Assembly (NCBI RefSeq): GCF_036370855.1
Contig: NC_088110.1
Location: forward strand, 25,358,001 to 25,422,000
DNA length: 64,000 nucleotides
Direction: 5' to 3'
Source of the DNA: Dromaius novaehollandiae
Lineage: Eukaryota > Chordata > Aves > Casuariiformes > Dromaiidae
Both the position numbers and the translations under genes were made by a program. A model generated the notes under the pieces. That model was not told where the DNA came from, made no database searches, and worked only from the letters and a program-made list of their open reading frames with translations. Shown one piece after another: positions 54,741 to 64,000 of the stretch. Numbering within the stretch: position 1 is the first letter of the stretch; each line of letters begins with the position of its first letter.

Positions 54741-55896
54741 TACTAAGGAGGAGGAGAAATCAAATAAACCCAGAAGTACCTGGAGTGGTGCCGTTAAGAA
54801 TGTTTCTTCTACTTTTATATCTCTGCTTTCAACCAGTATTCCAAAGCTTCAGAAATCATGAAGATTTAGTCACTGGTGCTGGTGAAACTGGAGATATATC
54901 CAAGATGAAGCACATCTGGTGTTCAGCAGGCTTTGCTTTTCCTTTTTTTTTTTTTTTTATACACAGGACTGGTCTGAGACCAGTGGTTGTTCCATCTTCA
55001 TACGGACAACACACGCAGCGGCCATTGCTCAGAAATGACATTTCATTCTGAGGCATGATTCTGAGAGTCTAGTGCTACATTTTTTTCTGTTACATTTCTT
55101 ATAAAAGTAGAAAAAAAACTTTTTGAAAGAGTTAATTTCACCTTTAATTGTTTATAAACAGTACAAGTGCAGCATCTCATTTCCTCAACTTGTACACTGT
55201 GAATGTATTTTGAGAACAATATTCCTCAGTCTTAAACCACCTGGTTTTCAGTTTTAAGCTCATACAGCTTTTGTCTGATTACTCCAACTCTAGGAGTCTT
55301 TTCAAGCAAAACTCCTGCATACACGATGTAAGATACCGTTTCATACAGAAAGATGAAATCCCCAAGTCTGTTTGAAAAGAAGGCACTGTGTCACAGATCA
55401 GGCTGCGTGTACTCATCATAAGAACAAACCATTCAAATATGTAATGGTGAGAAAAGAGATGCACATCGGATCCCTCTTATATTTATCTGTCATATCTATT
55501 CATTAGCTGAATCTATTAATTCCTGTTTCATTGTGGAGGGTGTCTTGCCAGCAACACGTAGCGAGACAGACCTCGCTGGAGCAGAACAGGACATCCCGCG
55601 TAGGGGGAGGGAAGGGAGCGCAGCTTGCGGAGCAGGCAGCTTGCTGGAGTCAACTACGGGCGGAGTCATTCCTACCGAGAGACAGCCACCAGATGAGGAC
55701 AATCCATGGGACTAATTATCTGTCCACTAATGATTTAACCATGCAAATTCAAGTTAAGAACAGCACGGCTCTACTTCATCTGAAGCTGTTCCCTGTCGGA
55801 GCGTGCGCTCCCCGCAGGCGAGGAAAAGCGAGCTGCTCCATCTCAGCACGGGGGTGGCACATCGGTCGTTACAAAGGCCGGTGTCAGAGCTCCGTT
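54741..55896. other. Spacer, no gene recognised
   Basis: It contains a T run (54941-54958) and AT-rich DNA with short spurious frames. If MARVELD3 were intact, its - strand 3' UTR would lie here. Confidence 0.5.
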
Positions 55897-56120
55897 CTAG
55901 TGCTCACACGTTTGCGCTGGCTTGTTGCAGCCTGTTCTGTACCCCTGGACGGCGAGGCCCGCGCCGAGCAGCTGTGCCACGGCAGCTCTCTCCGCCCCGT
56001 GCAGGCCGCACCTGAAGCCCTGGTAGCCTTTGCTTTGGTGCAGGTGCTCCCTGTCTCTCGCCCCACACGGGCGAGCTATAAACCGCCTGCAGCTCGCGGA
56101 AGAAGCAGAACGGAGCGGGC

Positions 56121-56152
56121 AGCCGCCACCGCCACCGCCACCGCCACCGCCG
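56121..56152. repeat. CCACCG-type hexamer repeat in the MARVELD3 relic
   Basis: About five copies of (CCACCG)n, read as (GGTGGC)n on the - strand. They coincide with the second change of reading frame in the MARVELD3 relic and turn that membrane segment into alternating Ala-Val. Confidence 0.85.
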
Positions 56153-56234
56153 CGTCCAGGCCGCACTCGAGCAGCGGCCAAGGCGGGCACCGCCCCGGCA
56201 GCCGCAGGGCGGAGGCAGGAGGAGGCCGCGAGCG

Positions 56235-56247
56235 CCCCCCCCCCCCC
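56235..56247. repeat. C13 homopolymer in the MARVELD3 relic
   Basis: Thirteen C on the + strand (G13 on the coding - strand). It lies at the start of the interval in which the reading frame of the relic first changes. Its length is also hard to sequence correctly. Confidence 0.9.
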
Positions 56248-56790
56248 GGCCATGGCTGCCCTCGCCGCCGGCAGCTGCCGCAGGCGGAGCTGCCCGTCCA
56301 GCCGCCGGGCCCGCTCCCCGCCCGCCCCGCCGAAGCCGCTGTGCGCCCCGCCGTGCTGCTAGCAGTAGGCGCCGCCCGGGCTGGGGACGCCGGCGTAGCC
56401 GCCCACGGCGCCGCGGGACACGGGGCCGCAGACGAGGATCAGCAGGGCCAGCAGCGCCTCCACCGCGGGGCAGCAGGCTGCGGGGCGGAGCGCCGCGGCG
56501 GTCGGGCGGTCGGGCGGTCGGTGGGTGGGTGGGAGGGTGGGGGGCCGCCCGCAGGCCCCGCGCCCCGCCGCGCCCGCCCGCCCCGCCGCTCACCCCGCCC
56601 GTGCACAGGTACCGGCACCGGCGGCACTCCAGCAGCCCCGGCGGCGCGGCGCGGCGCTGAGGGGAGACAGCGGCGTCGGCGAACCGGCCCCAACCGGTCC
56701 GCGCCCGCCCTCACCGCCCGTCCGGCCGCGCCCGCCGCTCCCCTCCGCCGTGGCCCGGCCCGGCCGCCCGCGGGGTGGGGCCGGGGCCGG

Positions 56791-56846
56791 GGCGGGGTGC
56801 GGCGGTGGCCGGGGCGGGGTGCGGCGGTGGCCGGGGCGGGGTGCCC
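56791..56846. repeat. 22-bp GC-rich tandem repeat
   Basis: The unit GGCGGGGTGCGGCGGTGGCCGG occurs twice perfectly (56791-56812, 56813-56834), followed by a partial third copy. It lies in the CpG island upstream of the MARVELD3 relic, where the missing first exon would be expected. Confidence 0.92.
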
Positions 56847-57019
56847 CACGGCGGGGCCGGGCCGGCCGGGGCGGGGCGCCTTTCGTCCCCTCTCCCTCGG
56901 GGGGACTTTCCCGGTTCCTTGGGGGCCCCCGGCCCCGCCGGTGCGTCCCACCGGGGCCCTTCGGCACCTGTTTGTGGCCATTCGTCCCTGAGCGTGTCCA
57001 GTCCCTGTCTGGGCTCGCT

Positions 57020-57180
57020 GACAGTGTCTGTCCTCACGGTCTCTTGCGGTAGCAAGGTCCTCAAGTTCGCTACCTGCTGTGAAAAGAAGTGTTTTCTTGT
57101 GTTTATCTGATACTCATCTCTGACTGCCTTCCAGGGGTGCCCCCTCTTTCTGTGCCGCTTGTCCTGGTGAATTCTGCTGC
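57020..57180 (-). mobile_element. Old CR1/L3-like fragment, reverse orientation
   Basis: The sequence at 57075-57150 (CTGCTGTGAAAAGAAGTGTTTTCTTGTGTTT and onward) matches the outline of an old CR1-type block, 'CTGCTGTGTGAAGAAGTACTTCCTTTTGTTT'. On the - strand it translates in part as R-K-H-F-F-S-Q-Q-V, like the C-terminal region of CR1 ORF2. It abuts the upstream edge of the MARVELD3 CpG island. Confidence 0.6.
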
Positions 57181-57604
57181 TCCTCCGGCTGCCCTGGCGC
57201 GCGGAGCCCACGGCTCCGGAGAGCGGTCGGCAATGCCTCCGAACCCGTCCGGTGGTGCGACTGCCCGGTCCGAGTTCAGCACCGCGTAAGTCACGTTCAG
57301 GGTATTTTCTTTAGCTGCGTTGCCCTATATTTATCCATACAGAACCACATAGACCTCTTCTGCGCCTCTTTGCTGGAGGGCGCTTCACACAGCAGGAAGA
57401 GACCTTTCTGCTGGCTGCCCCGTTCCCACGAGCAACAATGTCCCGCAGCCCAGTGGGAGCGGCTGCCGTCCACGCGGGGAGGCTGCCGAGCCCAGCTGTC
57501 GCCTTCCGGCCGGCCGGGTGATGAATTTCTCCTTTGTTTTTTGGTCGTTGCTCGAGTGGAAGGCATCTGGCCCGTGTTCGGGTGTCAGCACGTCCTGGGG
57601 CTGA

Positions 57605-57725
57605 CAAGAAGGGCTGAGTTGATTCAGGATGCGTTAGGTGACCCCGCTTCAGCAGGGAGGTTGGACTAGGTGATGGCCAGAGGTCCCTTCCAACCGCAAC
57701 CCTTCTGTGACTCTGTGTTTCATGG
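57605..57725 (+). mobile_element. CR1 LINE 3' tail, forward orientation
   Basis: The block GGTTGGACTAGGTGATGGCC, then AGAGGTCCCTTCCAACC and TTCTGTGACTCTGTG, is the standard 3' end of CR1. It is severely 5'-truncated, about 100 bp. Confidence 0.92.
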
Positions 57726-59216
57726 GAAAAAATAAACAGTAGGACAATTTAGAAGTACAGAGGGAAACAGAAGACTCCACAGGCAGAGAACTCCTCTAGC
57801 CAGGAGTCTGAATGCTGTCTCGAAAAGCTTTAGGGTTGCAAAGAAGTATTTTTGTTGCGTTTAAGGACACAGAGACTATCAGGGAAATGAGATTACACCA
57901 TGACGTCTCAGCCACAGAGTATGAACAGTTGCCCCGAGTGGTCCAAGTTTGTTACTAAGGTGCAGAAATACACTCCATCTATTTGCAAGTTTGGTGGCAA
58001 CAGTGAGATTGTTTCGCGCTTCTGTCCTTGCAGGAGCAAAACCGACAACCCTGTAGACTATTTCAGCCTCAGCACAGTGGGAAACTTCCCCCCCCCCCCC
58101 ATCTCTTCTCCATGAAGGGCAAAAGATCTGCATGCTCACCTTAAAATTTACCTAGTTTTGGCATAAGGGAGAAGCCAACCCCCCAAACTCCTTGTTAAAC
58201 CCAGTTCAGCCAGAGGGGACAGGAGTTTTGTGATGAGGAGAGGTTAGGAAATGGGGAGACTATGGGGAACCGAGAACAGGGATCCTGTAGACAGTGCAGC
58301 AGCTCAGCAGGGAGGCTGTTGCCTCTTAGTGTATGCATGTGGCATCGCTCATATTACTGTGTCAGAACCAAAGCCTCCACGTTGCTATGCACGGGATGAG
58401 CTTAAAAGCTGCAGCAATCCTTTGGGTAATTTGAGGACTGTGGGCAATGCCATTTTGCTTAGTAGAGCTTTTAACTACCGCGGGAAGGACACAAACTACA
58501 TAAGCCTGAGTCATAAGAAGGTATGAAGTAACAGTGTTCCTTGTGCAGAGTGTTGCTGCTGGTCATCCTGCAAGCTGAGCCTAAGGTGTCTTTGCAATTT
58601 GTGATGTGCTGGAATTACTTGTTCGAAGCAAGACACAAAGCTGGAAAATGCTGCCCGTTGACTTTGTGTTGCATTAGGTGTTTTATTAGAGTGTTTGCAG
58701 CTAACAAGTGAGATATAAACTTTGGAGTATTGTAGAATTGGGTCAAGCTTCTTCTCCAGTTACTGTATCTAGATCGATGCACAGGAATTGTTAACAAAGT
58801 GCTTTGTTCATGCTCTAAATTAGCATAGCTGATGTACTAGCTGAGGTTGGTCAGCTTCATCTTACGGGTTTCTGTTCTCACTGCAACAAGTAGCAGTCAA
58901 CAGAAGAGAGCAACAGGAAAGTCAGGGCATGGTTGCCTCTGGCGTCTCATTTTCTTTTTTCTTTTTCTTTTTTTTTCTTTTTGGCTCTTCTGTTTCCAGC
59001 TGCTCCTGATGTCATTGCTGCGCTAATGGGAGGGAAGGGCCTGCCCTGGCTTGCTGTGGGCCAGGAGCACTAACCTGGTTCAGTGCCCTCCCTGGGAACT
59101 TGGAGGGCGAAGTGGAAGGCGGGAGTCATGAACTGCCTCATATTTTTCCAGCGTGAGGCAGCTGGGAGCTGCGGCACAGTCACTGTTGACCATTACAGCC
59201 AGATTTATCGACTGTC

Positions 59217-59231
59217 TTACGTAAATAAATA
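59217..59231 (+). promoter_or_regulatory. TTACGTAA joined to GTAAATAAATA (candidate PAR-bZIP plus forkhead site)
   Basis: The palindrome TTACGTAA (59217-59224) is the consensus for PAR-bZIP and E4BP4 factors. It overlaps GTAAATA, a forkhead/FOXA-like motif. Such a composite can occur by chance; it is listed only because a liver gene (TAT) is the expected neighbour beyond the window. Confidence 0.25.
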
Positions 59232-59439
59232 ATCATGGGAACAATGAGCACAGCAAAATGACGATGCAGCAGTGCTGCAGAAAGGAACCGGAGGTTATGG
59301 TGAATCACAAACTGAACTCAAGTCCACAATGTCATCCTGTTGCGAAAAAAACTAATATCACTGGGATGTATAAACAGAAATGTCACACGGAGGGCATGTG
59401 AAGAAATTCTTCTGCCCTCTGCAGTGCTGGTTTGGCCTC

Positions 59440-59825
59440 CAGTGGCTGTGGTCCAGTCTTGCGCACTGTTTGCAGAAATGAGTGGATCAGCTGGAGGGGA
59501 TCCAGAGGAAAGCAAAAGAAAAGTCTAGAATATAACCTATAAGAAAAGAGTGACCCTAGTCCTTTCATTTAACCGAACAGAGGGGAGGCATCTTAACTTG
59601 CAAACTTGTAAAGGCTGCTGTCAAGAGGAGGGGAGCATCCTGTTCTCCTTATCTGCTGTGGGCATGGTCAAGAAGCAGTGAGCTTAACTTGAAGCAAAAG
59701 ACATGCATTTTAGACATCAAAAAAAGCAAAACGCCACTTTCTAATGAGAAGAGCCGTTGTTGTTGGAGCGGGTTGGTTGGCCAGATGGCGGGTCTCCATC
59801 ACTGGGGCTTGGGTTCAGTCCGAGC
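59440..59825 (+). mobile_element. Degraded CR1-type fragment, forward orientation
   Basis: Blocks resembling CR1 ORF2 3' sequence occur in order: GGGGATCCAGAGGAAAGC, then GGGGAGCATCCTGTTCTCC, then AAGAAGCAGTGAGCTTAACTTG (like 'AAGTAACGGACTTAAATTGC'), then GTCTCCATCACTGGGGCTT (like 'TCTCCATCACTGGAGGTTT'). It is highly diverged, so it belongs to an old subfamily. Confidence 0.65.
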
Positions 59826-62800
59826 GGGCGGCCTGTCTGTGCTGTCTGAGGGGAGGTGTGGCTGGTGCTGCCCCCTCGATGGCCCTGAGCCGGTGGCACC
59901 CCCTCGCTCCGCGGGGCCGCCGTGCCTCCCTCCCTGCCACCCTCACTGGCTGGTCGCTGTCCTGCAGCTTCAAGGCCATCACGGGGTGCAGCTGCCGCGG
60001 CGGACCGTGCAACGGCTTGAATTTCAGAAGTCACAGCTCAAACACGGGGTATGAGCTTACACAATGTTTGCCTGGCTGTAAGCAAAAAGCAAGGCTGGGC
60101 AAGATGTTTCTCTGCGCTGTGCCTTCACCCAGGAGCTGCTGACCCCAGCACTGCCTGGAGCGTTCCTTGCAGCAGCTGTGGCAGGGCCTGTGACTCATCT
60201 TCACTGTAGCTCCCTCGCCCCCGAGTCTGCACAAGCCTGGGCTGCTCCTTGCTTCTCTCAGCATCCTTGGCAGTGTCCTGCACAGGGGCTTAGGGCCCAG
60301 GCTTGGTAGTGCAAGGTGACTCTCAGCTGCTGGACTCCTTCCCAGTGCTGCAGAGGTCCGTGGCTGTGGAGAGAGATCTGGATTTCCCAGTACAGCTGGC
60401 ATCTGACTGTAGCACTGCATTTGCCAGCTGCAGACGTTCAGCTTCCTCAGGCAGTGGTATTGCGGGAGGCCCATGTCATGCCATGGTCATGAAAGAGTTT
60501 GGTCTTTGCATTTCCTAATTTTCTTAGCAGAGAGGGATTGCCATGGTGGGAGATAGTGTCCATTAAGGCAAGTGTATTAATGCAGCTGTTTTCAGCCCAG
60601 CCCAGGACACGCAGCAGGAGAGAGTTGTCCCAAAGCCTAGATGTGAATGACTGCCCAGAGCACCACTGTTCCCGCTGCAGCGGCCTGTGTGCGTGGGAAG
60701 CGCGAGTCACCTTGCTCCAAAGGCAGCGAGTGCAGAGATGAGACAAGACCCAGCGGCTGGAGCTCCCCTCTCCGGAGCCCAGCTCACGGCGGGGCTGGAG
60801 CACCGTGCAAGCCGCCTGCTTTACACGGGCTGCTTTTCCGGAATGAAGCATCCCTAGCTAGATTGTAGTAATGTCCCTTTTGGTCTCTTTCACATTTTTC
60901 TTTCTGAGGTCAAATCAAAATTGATCCTACTTGCAGGCAGCTAGATACAGTAGCTACAATGCAACTTTCCAGTTACTCACTGGCTTTGAGTTGCTCTGCG
61001 TGAGTTGTGCTGTCTTTCTGGCTCTGAAAATACAAGGCTTGCATGGCTTTGAAGAAGCTAGCTGCGTTTTTTTGGAGCTTAGTTTCTGCTCTGCTTCCAC
61101 AAAGAGACAGCTGGTGCTATGCTCCATTTCAGGTTAAAGCTGGGCAATTAGGATTGCTGGAGGCACAACCATACATAGTCGTGGTTTGAGTGGAGACTCA
61201 TGCAAATGTCTGCAGATTTGACACAGCAGCCCTGCCTACACCAAAAGTGTGAATTTAAGTGTGAATATTTTCATTTTCAGAGTGCTCATGTGAGCTGACC
61301 TGTAACAAAGAAGGTTTGTCTCTCACTGCTTTATAAAGATAAATATGTCTTGAGATCTGTGAACAGTCACAGAATTCACTAGAGCCAAGGAATGTTTGGG
61401 GCTGTTTGCTCATCTACACGAGGGATTGATAGGAAATGAATTTAAAAAGAAAAGAAAAAAAATCGCATATTTGCTTATTGAGAGCTGACTCAACTGGGAA
61501 TGACCAAGCAGAGATTAGGCTACGTGTATATTGATGGAGAGCAGCTCCTGAATTGGTTAAGGCTGTATGTGTTTCAGAAAGGAGCAGCCAGAAATCGCTG
61601 AAAAGAAATGCAGAACATGAGGAGGTAACTTGTAAAGTGGTTTGTAATTGACTCGGGGGGGTCTATGCAGTGTGCCGGTTGGTAAGAGACAGAGGTCAGC
61701 GCCCTGGAAGGGTGCAGCACACGCTGAAGGGGGGTTGCGGAGCACAAAGGCAAAATTCTGCTGGCACATGTGCTGCCCGCAGCCTGGCAGGGACACAGGT
61801 TTGCCAGTGCGGTGGTGCTTGAGCTTTTGCTCCCCTGGAGCTGCCAATCCTGCTTTGTGCTCGTGGCTGGTCCTGGAAGAGGGAGCTGCTTGATCAGTCT
61901 CACTGGTTTGTCCTCTGTTCACAGAAACAGGCCTCCGAGCAGTCCTGGTGACAGCGAGGCAGCGCCAGAGAAACACTGACGTCGTCATCAGTTTCTCCGT
62001 CCACCAGAAAGAGAAAAAAAGGTCTCTGCCGCAACCAGTTACTCCAGCTACAGAAGACACAGGGAGCTGCAGAGATATGCAGTAAGAGGTCCACGGGGAG
62101 AGCTACTGAGACGGAGGAGCAGGCTGGGGGGTAGGGGGAGATAGTCGGGGCTGGTGTGGGTGCTGGAGGTCTTGACAGTCAAGACAACCAGCTGCCTTGC
62201 TGGCAGAAGTGCAGCCTGCAGGCTCTGTCCGCCCCTCTCACTGCGCCTAGCAGGGGTGCGTGGCCGCATCGGCAGGGCCTGAAGCGCCGAGCTGAATGCG
62301 CCTGCTTCAGCCCCAGGAGCTCCGGGCGCCACGGGATGGTGCAGAGCCGCGGGCCCTGCGCGAGAGCGCCCGGAGGAGGACAGGAGTTAGGCGGGGAGGG
62401 GAGAAGGGCACAGCAACAGCAGAAGGAACCCCGTGCCCCCACGGCACTGTGTCCTTCCCCAGTCTGGTCAGGTCCCCAGCCTTATGTAACTGGGGCTGCC
62501 CGTTTCTTCAGCAGCACGTTTTCCCCTTTGGCAGCAGACTTCCACCCTGCCCTCCCCTGAGCCCCACTGCCGAGCGCAGCATTACAGGTAGAGCTCCAGG
62601 TTGCATCAGCTTCAGGGGTCGTTGCTAGGCAGAACCCGCAGCCGTGTCCTTGAGGCCTCCCTGTGCCACACACAACCCTGGCAGGACTGTAGCGTGCCAT
62701 GGGATGGGGCCGGCTGGGGGAGCTGGAAAATAACCCTGAAGTGCTTGGAGAAGGTCCTGAAGGTGTTCGTGTGTCAGGCTTCAGCAAGAAGAGAGAAAAT

Positions 62801-64000
62801 AGTCTGGAACTGTGTAGTTCTGAGCAGAAAAGAGCCCAAGTGGCTTTGAGACAAGATGTTTCATGGTGAAATGTTTTTGAAAGGCACAATTCCTTGTCCA
62901 AAGCCCCTAGGGGTGGCTGCTGTGGGAGGCCTGAGCGCCTGGGGACCCTGGCTGAGACACGCCGGCTGCACGCAGCCACCTCCCAGCCTGTCTCCAGCAC
63001 CTGTGTCTGGCCCCTGCCATCCCCGTTGTGCCCTCAGCAGTGCCCGCCGCAGCACTGGAGCCGGCTGGGGAGTCGTGACTCCCCAACAGCATCACCACAG
63101 CCCCCAGGACTGAGGGAGGGGGCTTCTGCCCGGGCCTGGGGAGAGGCAGCCTTGCTGCTGGTGGTGCAGTGGGCATGGGCTGAGCACGGCTGGTCCTCCC
63201 TCCTCCCGCGCAGCAGTGGGTGTAAGCAGACAAAATCACCGTGACCGCTGGCCTCTGCAACGGAGGCGTCAGCAGTCTGTTTGCAAGGAGATTAGCAGGT
63301 TCCCCGTTGCCCCTGAGCAGCTCTTTGATCTCTAGGCACTTGCTGCCGGGGTGATAGGGGAAGGCTTGGAACAGCCCTGGCAGGGCAGGGAGGATGCAGG
63401 CAGACTTCTCGCTTACATACTCCAGGCCTGTAGCAGGCAAAGGGCAGAAGGGCACAGGTTTCACATCACTTAAAGAAAGGGGCCTGCTGTGGAGTGGTGT
63501 CATCTGCACTGTGCAGAACCATCAGAAAAGGAGGAATTGCATCACCCCCGTTATGTGCCAAAAATGATGAGTCTGGGCCTTGCGACAAAAAAAACAGGGC
63601 ACCTTGGGCTTCCTTTAACTCTTCAGGTCCTGGTGCATCCCAGATGCTACCTGTGAAGTGCCTGCCTCCCTTCAGCCTATGGAGATGTCCCCTGTGTATA
63701 ATGATGCCACAAAATGTCTGTCCAACAGTAAATTGGGATCCATGGCCTTTGAGGTGGGCAGGACAGACCAATGCTTTCCATGGGCTTTGGTGTCCGTTAC
63801 TTCACACCTGGTGCATTACAAGGGGCTGGGGCTGGAATAGCTGAGCTCTCCTCTCTGTGGGACCCCCACTGCCCCCCCGGCTTCGAGGACAGAGGGAAGT
63901 AGTGCAGAAGGGAATCAGCCCAGGGTTTTGAGGAGCCAAGCCATGCCTCTCTGCGGGCTGCCCACAGAAAGAGTTAATGTGCAGGCAGATTGCGGGTGTT
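59826..64000. other. GC-rich intergenic stretch, no gene recognised
   Basis: Two GC-rich zones (59.8-60.9 kb and 62.1-63.4 kb) give long open frames on both strands, for example 62907-63509 on -. None shows a known domain, splice context or consistent codon use. I specifically compared them with tyrosine aminotransferase, expected next from human synteny, and saw no match. An exon of an unfamiliar gene cannot be excluded. Confidence 0.45.

Larger units (their letters stand above)
55897..56656 (-). pseudogene. MARVELD3: MARVELD3 relic: broken MARVEL-domain exon and preceding short exon
   Basis: MARVELD3 is a four-pass tight-junction protein. On the - strand a 63-base exon (56656-56594) reads L-L-E-C-R-R-C-R-Y-L-C-T-G-G with donor gtgagc. 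After acceptor ccccgcag, a long exon from 56477 reads V-E-A-L-L-A-L-L-I-L-V-C (first membrane segment), then G-G-Y-A-G-V-P-S-P-G-G-A-Y-C. It hits TAG at 56361-56359 where the family has Tyr, and continues Q-H-G-G-A-H-S-G-F. Homology then moves between frames: L-R-L-P-G-R-C-P (from 56207), P-A-P-F-C-F-F-R-E-L then Y-S-S-P-V-W-G-E-R-Q (56119-56051), and H-Q-S-K-G-Y-Q-G-F-R-C-G-L-H-G-A (from 56040). It ends Q-G-Y-R near 55930 with a shortened last membrane segment. Position and orientation match human synteny. The first, charged N-terminal exon was not found. Confidence 0.82.
55950..57000 (-). promoter_or_regulatory. CpG island over the MARVELD3 relic
   Basis: A dense GC/CpG region rivals the PHLPP2 island. 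It spans the relic exons and the DNA just upstream of them on the - strand. It would be the MARVELD3 promoter and first-exon region. Several open frames on both strands here (up to 486 codons on +) are by-products of the composition. Confidence 0.65.
57181..59439. other. Intergenic, no gene recognised
   Basis: It contains the CR1 tail noted separately, a C13-type run (58088-58100) and a long pyrimidine tract (58951-58984). The open frame at 57900-58115 has no family resemblance. A bZIP/forkhead-like site is at 59217-59231. Confidence 0.55.

Noticed and set aside
55531-56991. 486-codon + strand frame, the longest in the window
   Set aside because: It is antisense to the MARVELD3 relic and its CpG island. 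The product is low-complexity Pro/Ala/Arg/Gly without any recognised domain.
62907-63509. 200-codon - strand frame considered as part of the next gene
   Set aside because: No similarity to tyrosine aminotransferase or other families I know; composition explains the lack of stops.

Overview
This is 64 kb of vertebrate, very probably avian, nuclear DNA. The evidence is split genes with consensus splice sites, CpG-island promoters, and interspersed LINEs of the CR1 type, including a decayed CR1 reverse transcriptase at 24.5-25.7 kb. The fairly compact introns fit a bird better than a mammal. The gene order matches human 16q22.2 (AP1G1, PHLPP2, MARVELD3, from general knowledge) in the same relative orientations. 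There is nothing prokaryotic, viral or CRISPR-like here. | Layout. (1) 1-14.2 kb, + strand: the 3' half of AP1G1 (gamma-1 adaptin). Ten coding exons give the last 392 residues (end of trunk, hinge, ear), followed by a 3' UTR of up to 3.9 kb with several poly(A) signals. (2) 14.2-16.4 kb: intergenic spacer. (3) 16.4-54.5 kb, + strand: complete PHLPP2. It has a CpG-island promoter, 19 coding exons (4,056 nt of CDS, 1,351 residues) and a 4 kb 3' UTR. The protein reads as an N-terminal extension, RA-like domain, PH domain, about 20 leucine-rich repeats, PP2C-type phosphatase domain, Ser-rich tail and a C-terminal D-T-A-L PDZ ligand. (4) 54.5-55.9 kb: short spacer with one unexplained GC-rich block. 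(5) 55.9-57.0 kb, - strand: a second CpG island holding the clearly recognisable but broken MARVEL-domain exon of MARVELD3. It has an in-frame TAG, three frame changes, a phase mismatch at its only visible intron and a shortened last membrane segment. (6) 57.0-64 kb: no gene recognised. It holds CR1 pieces, simple repeats and GC-rich sequence; the next gene expected from human synteny (TAT) is not visible. | How the genes relate. AP1G1 (AP-1 clathrin adaptor) and PHLPP2 (phosphatase of AKT and PKC hydrophobic motifs) are adjacent and co-directional but functionally separate. MARVELD3 is a tight-junction tetraspan protein that would converge on PHLPP2. The observations most worth following are the apparent loss of MARVELD3 at its syntenic place, and the replacement of the mammalian PHLPP2 start Met by Val (GTG), which forces translation to begin in an upstream CpG-island exon and gives a new N-terminus.
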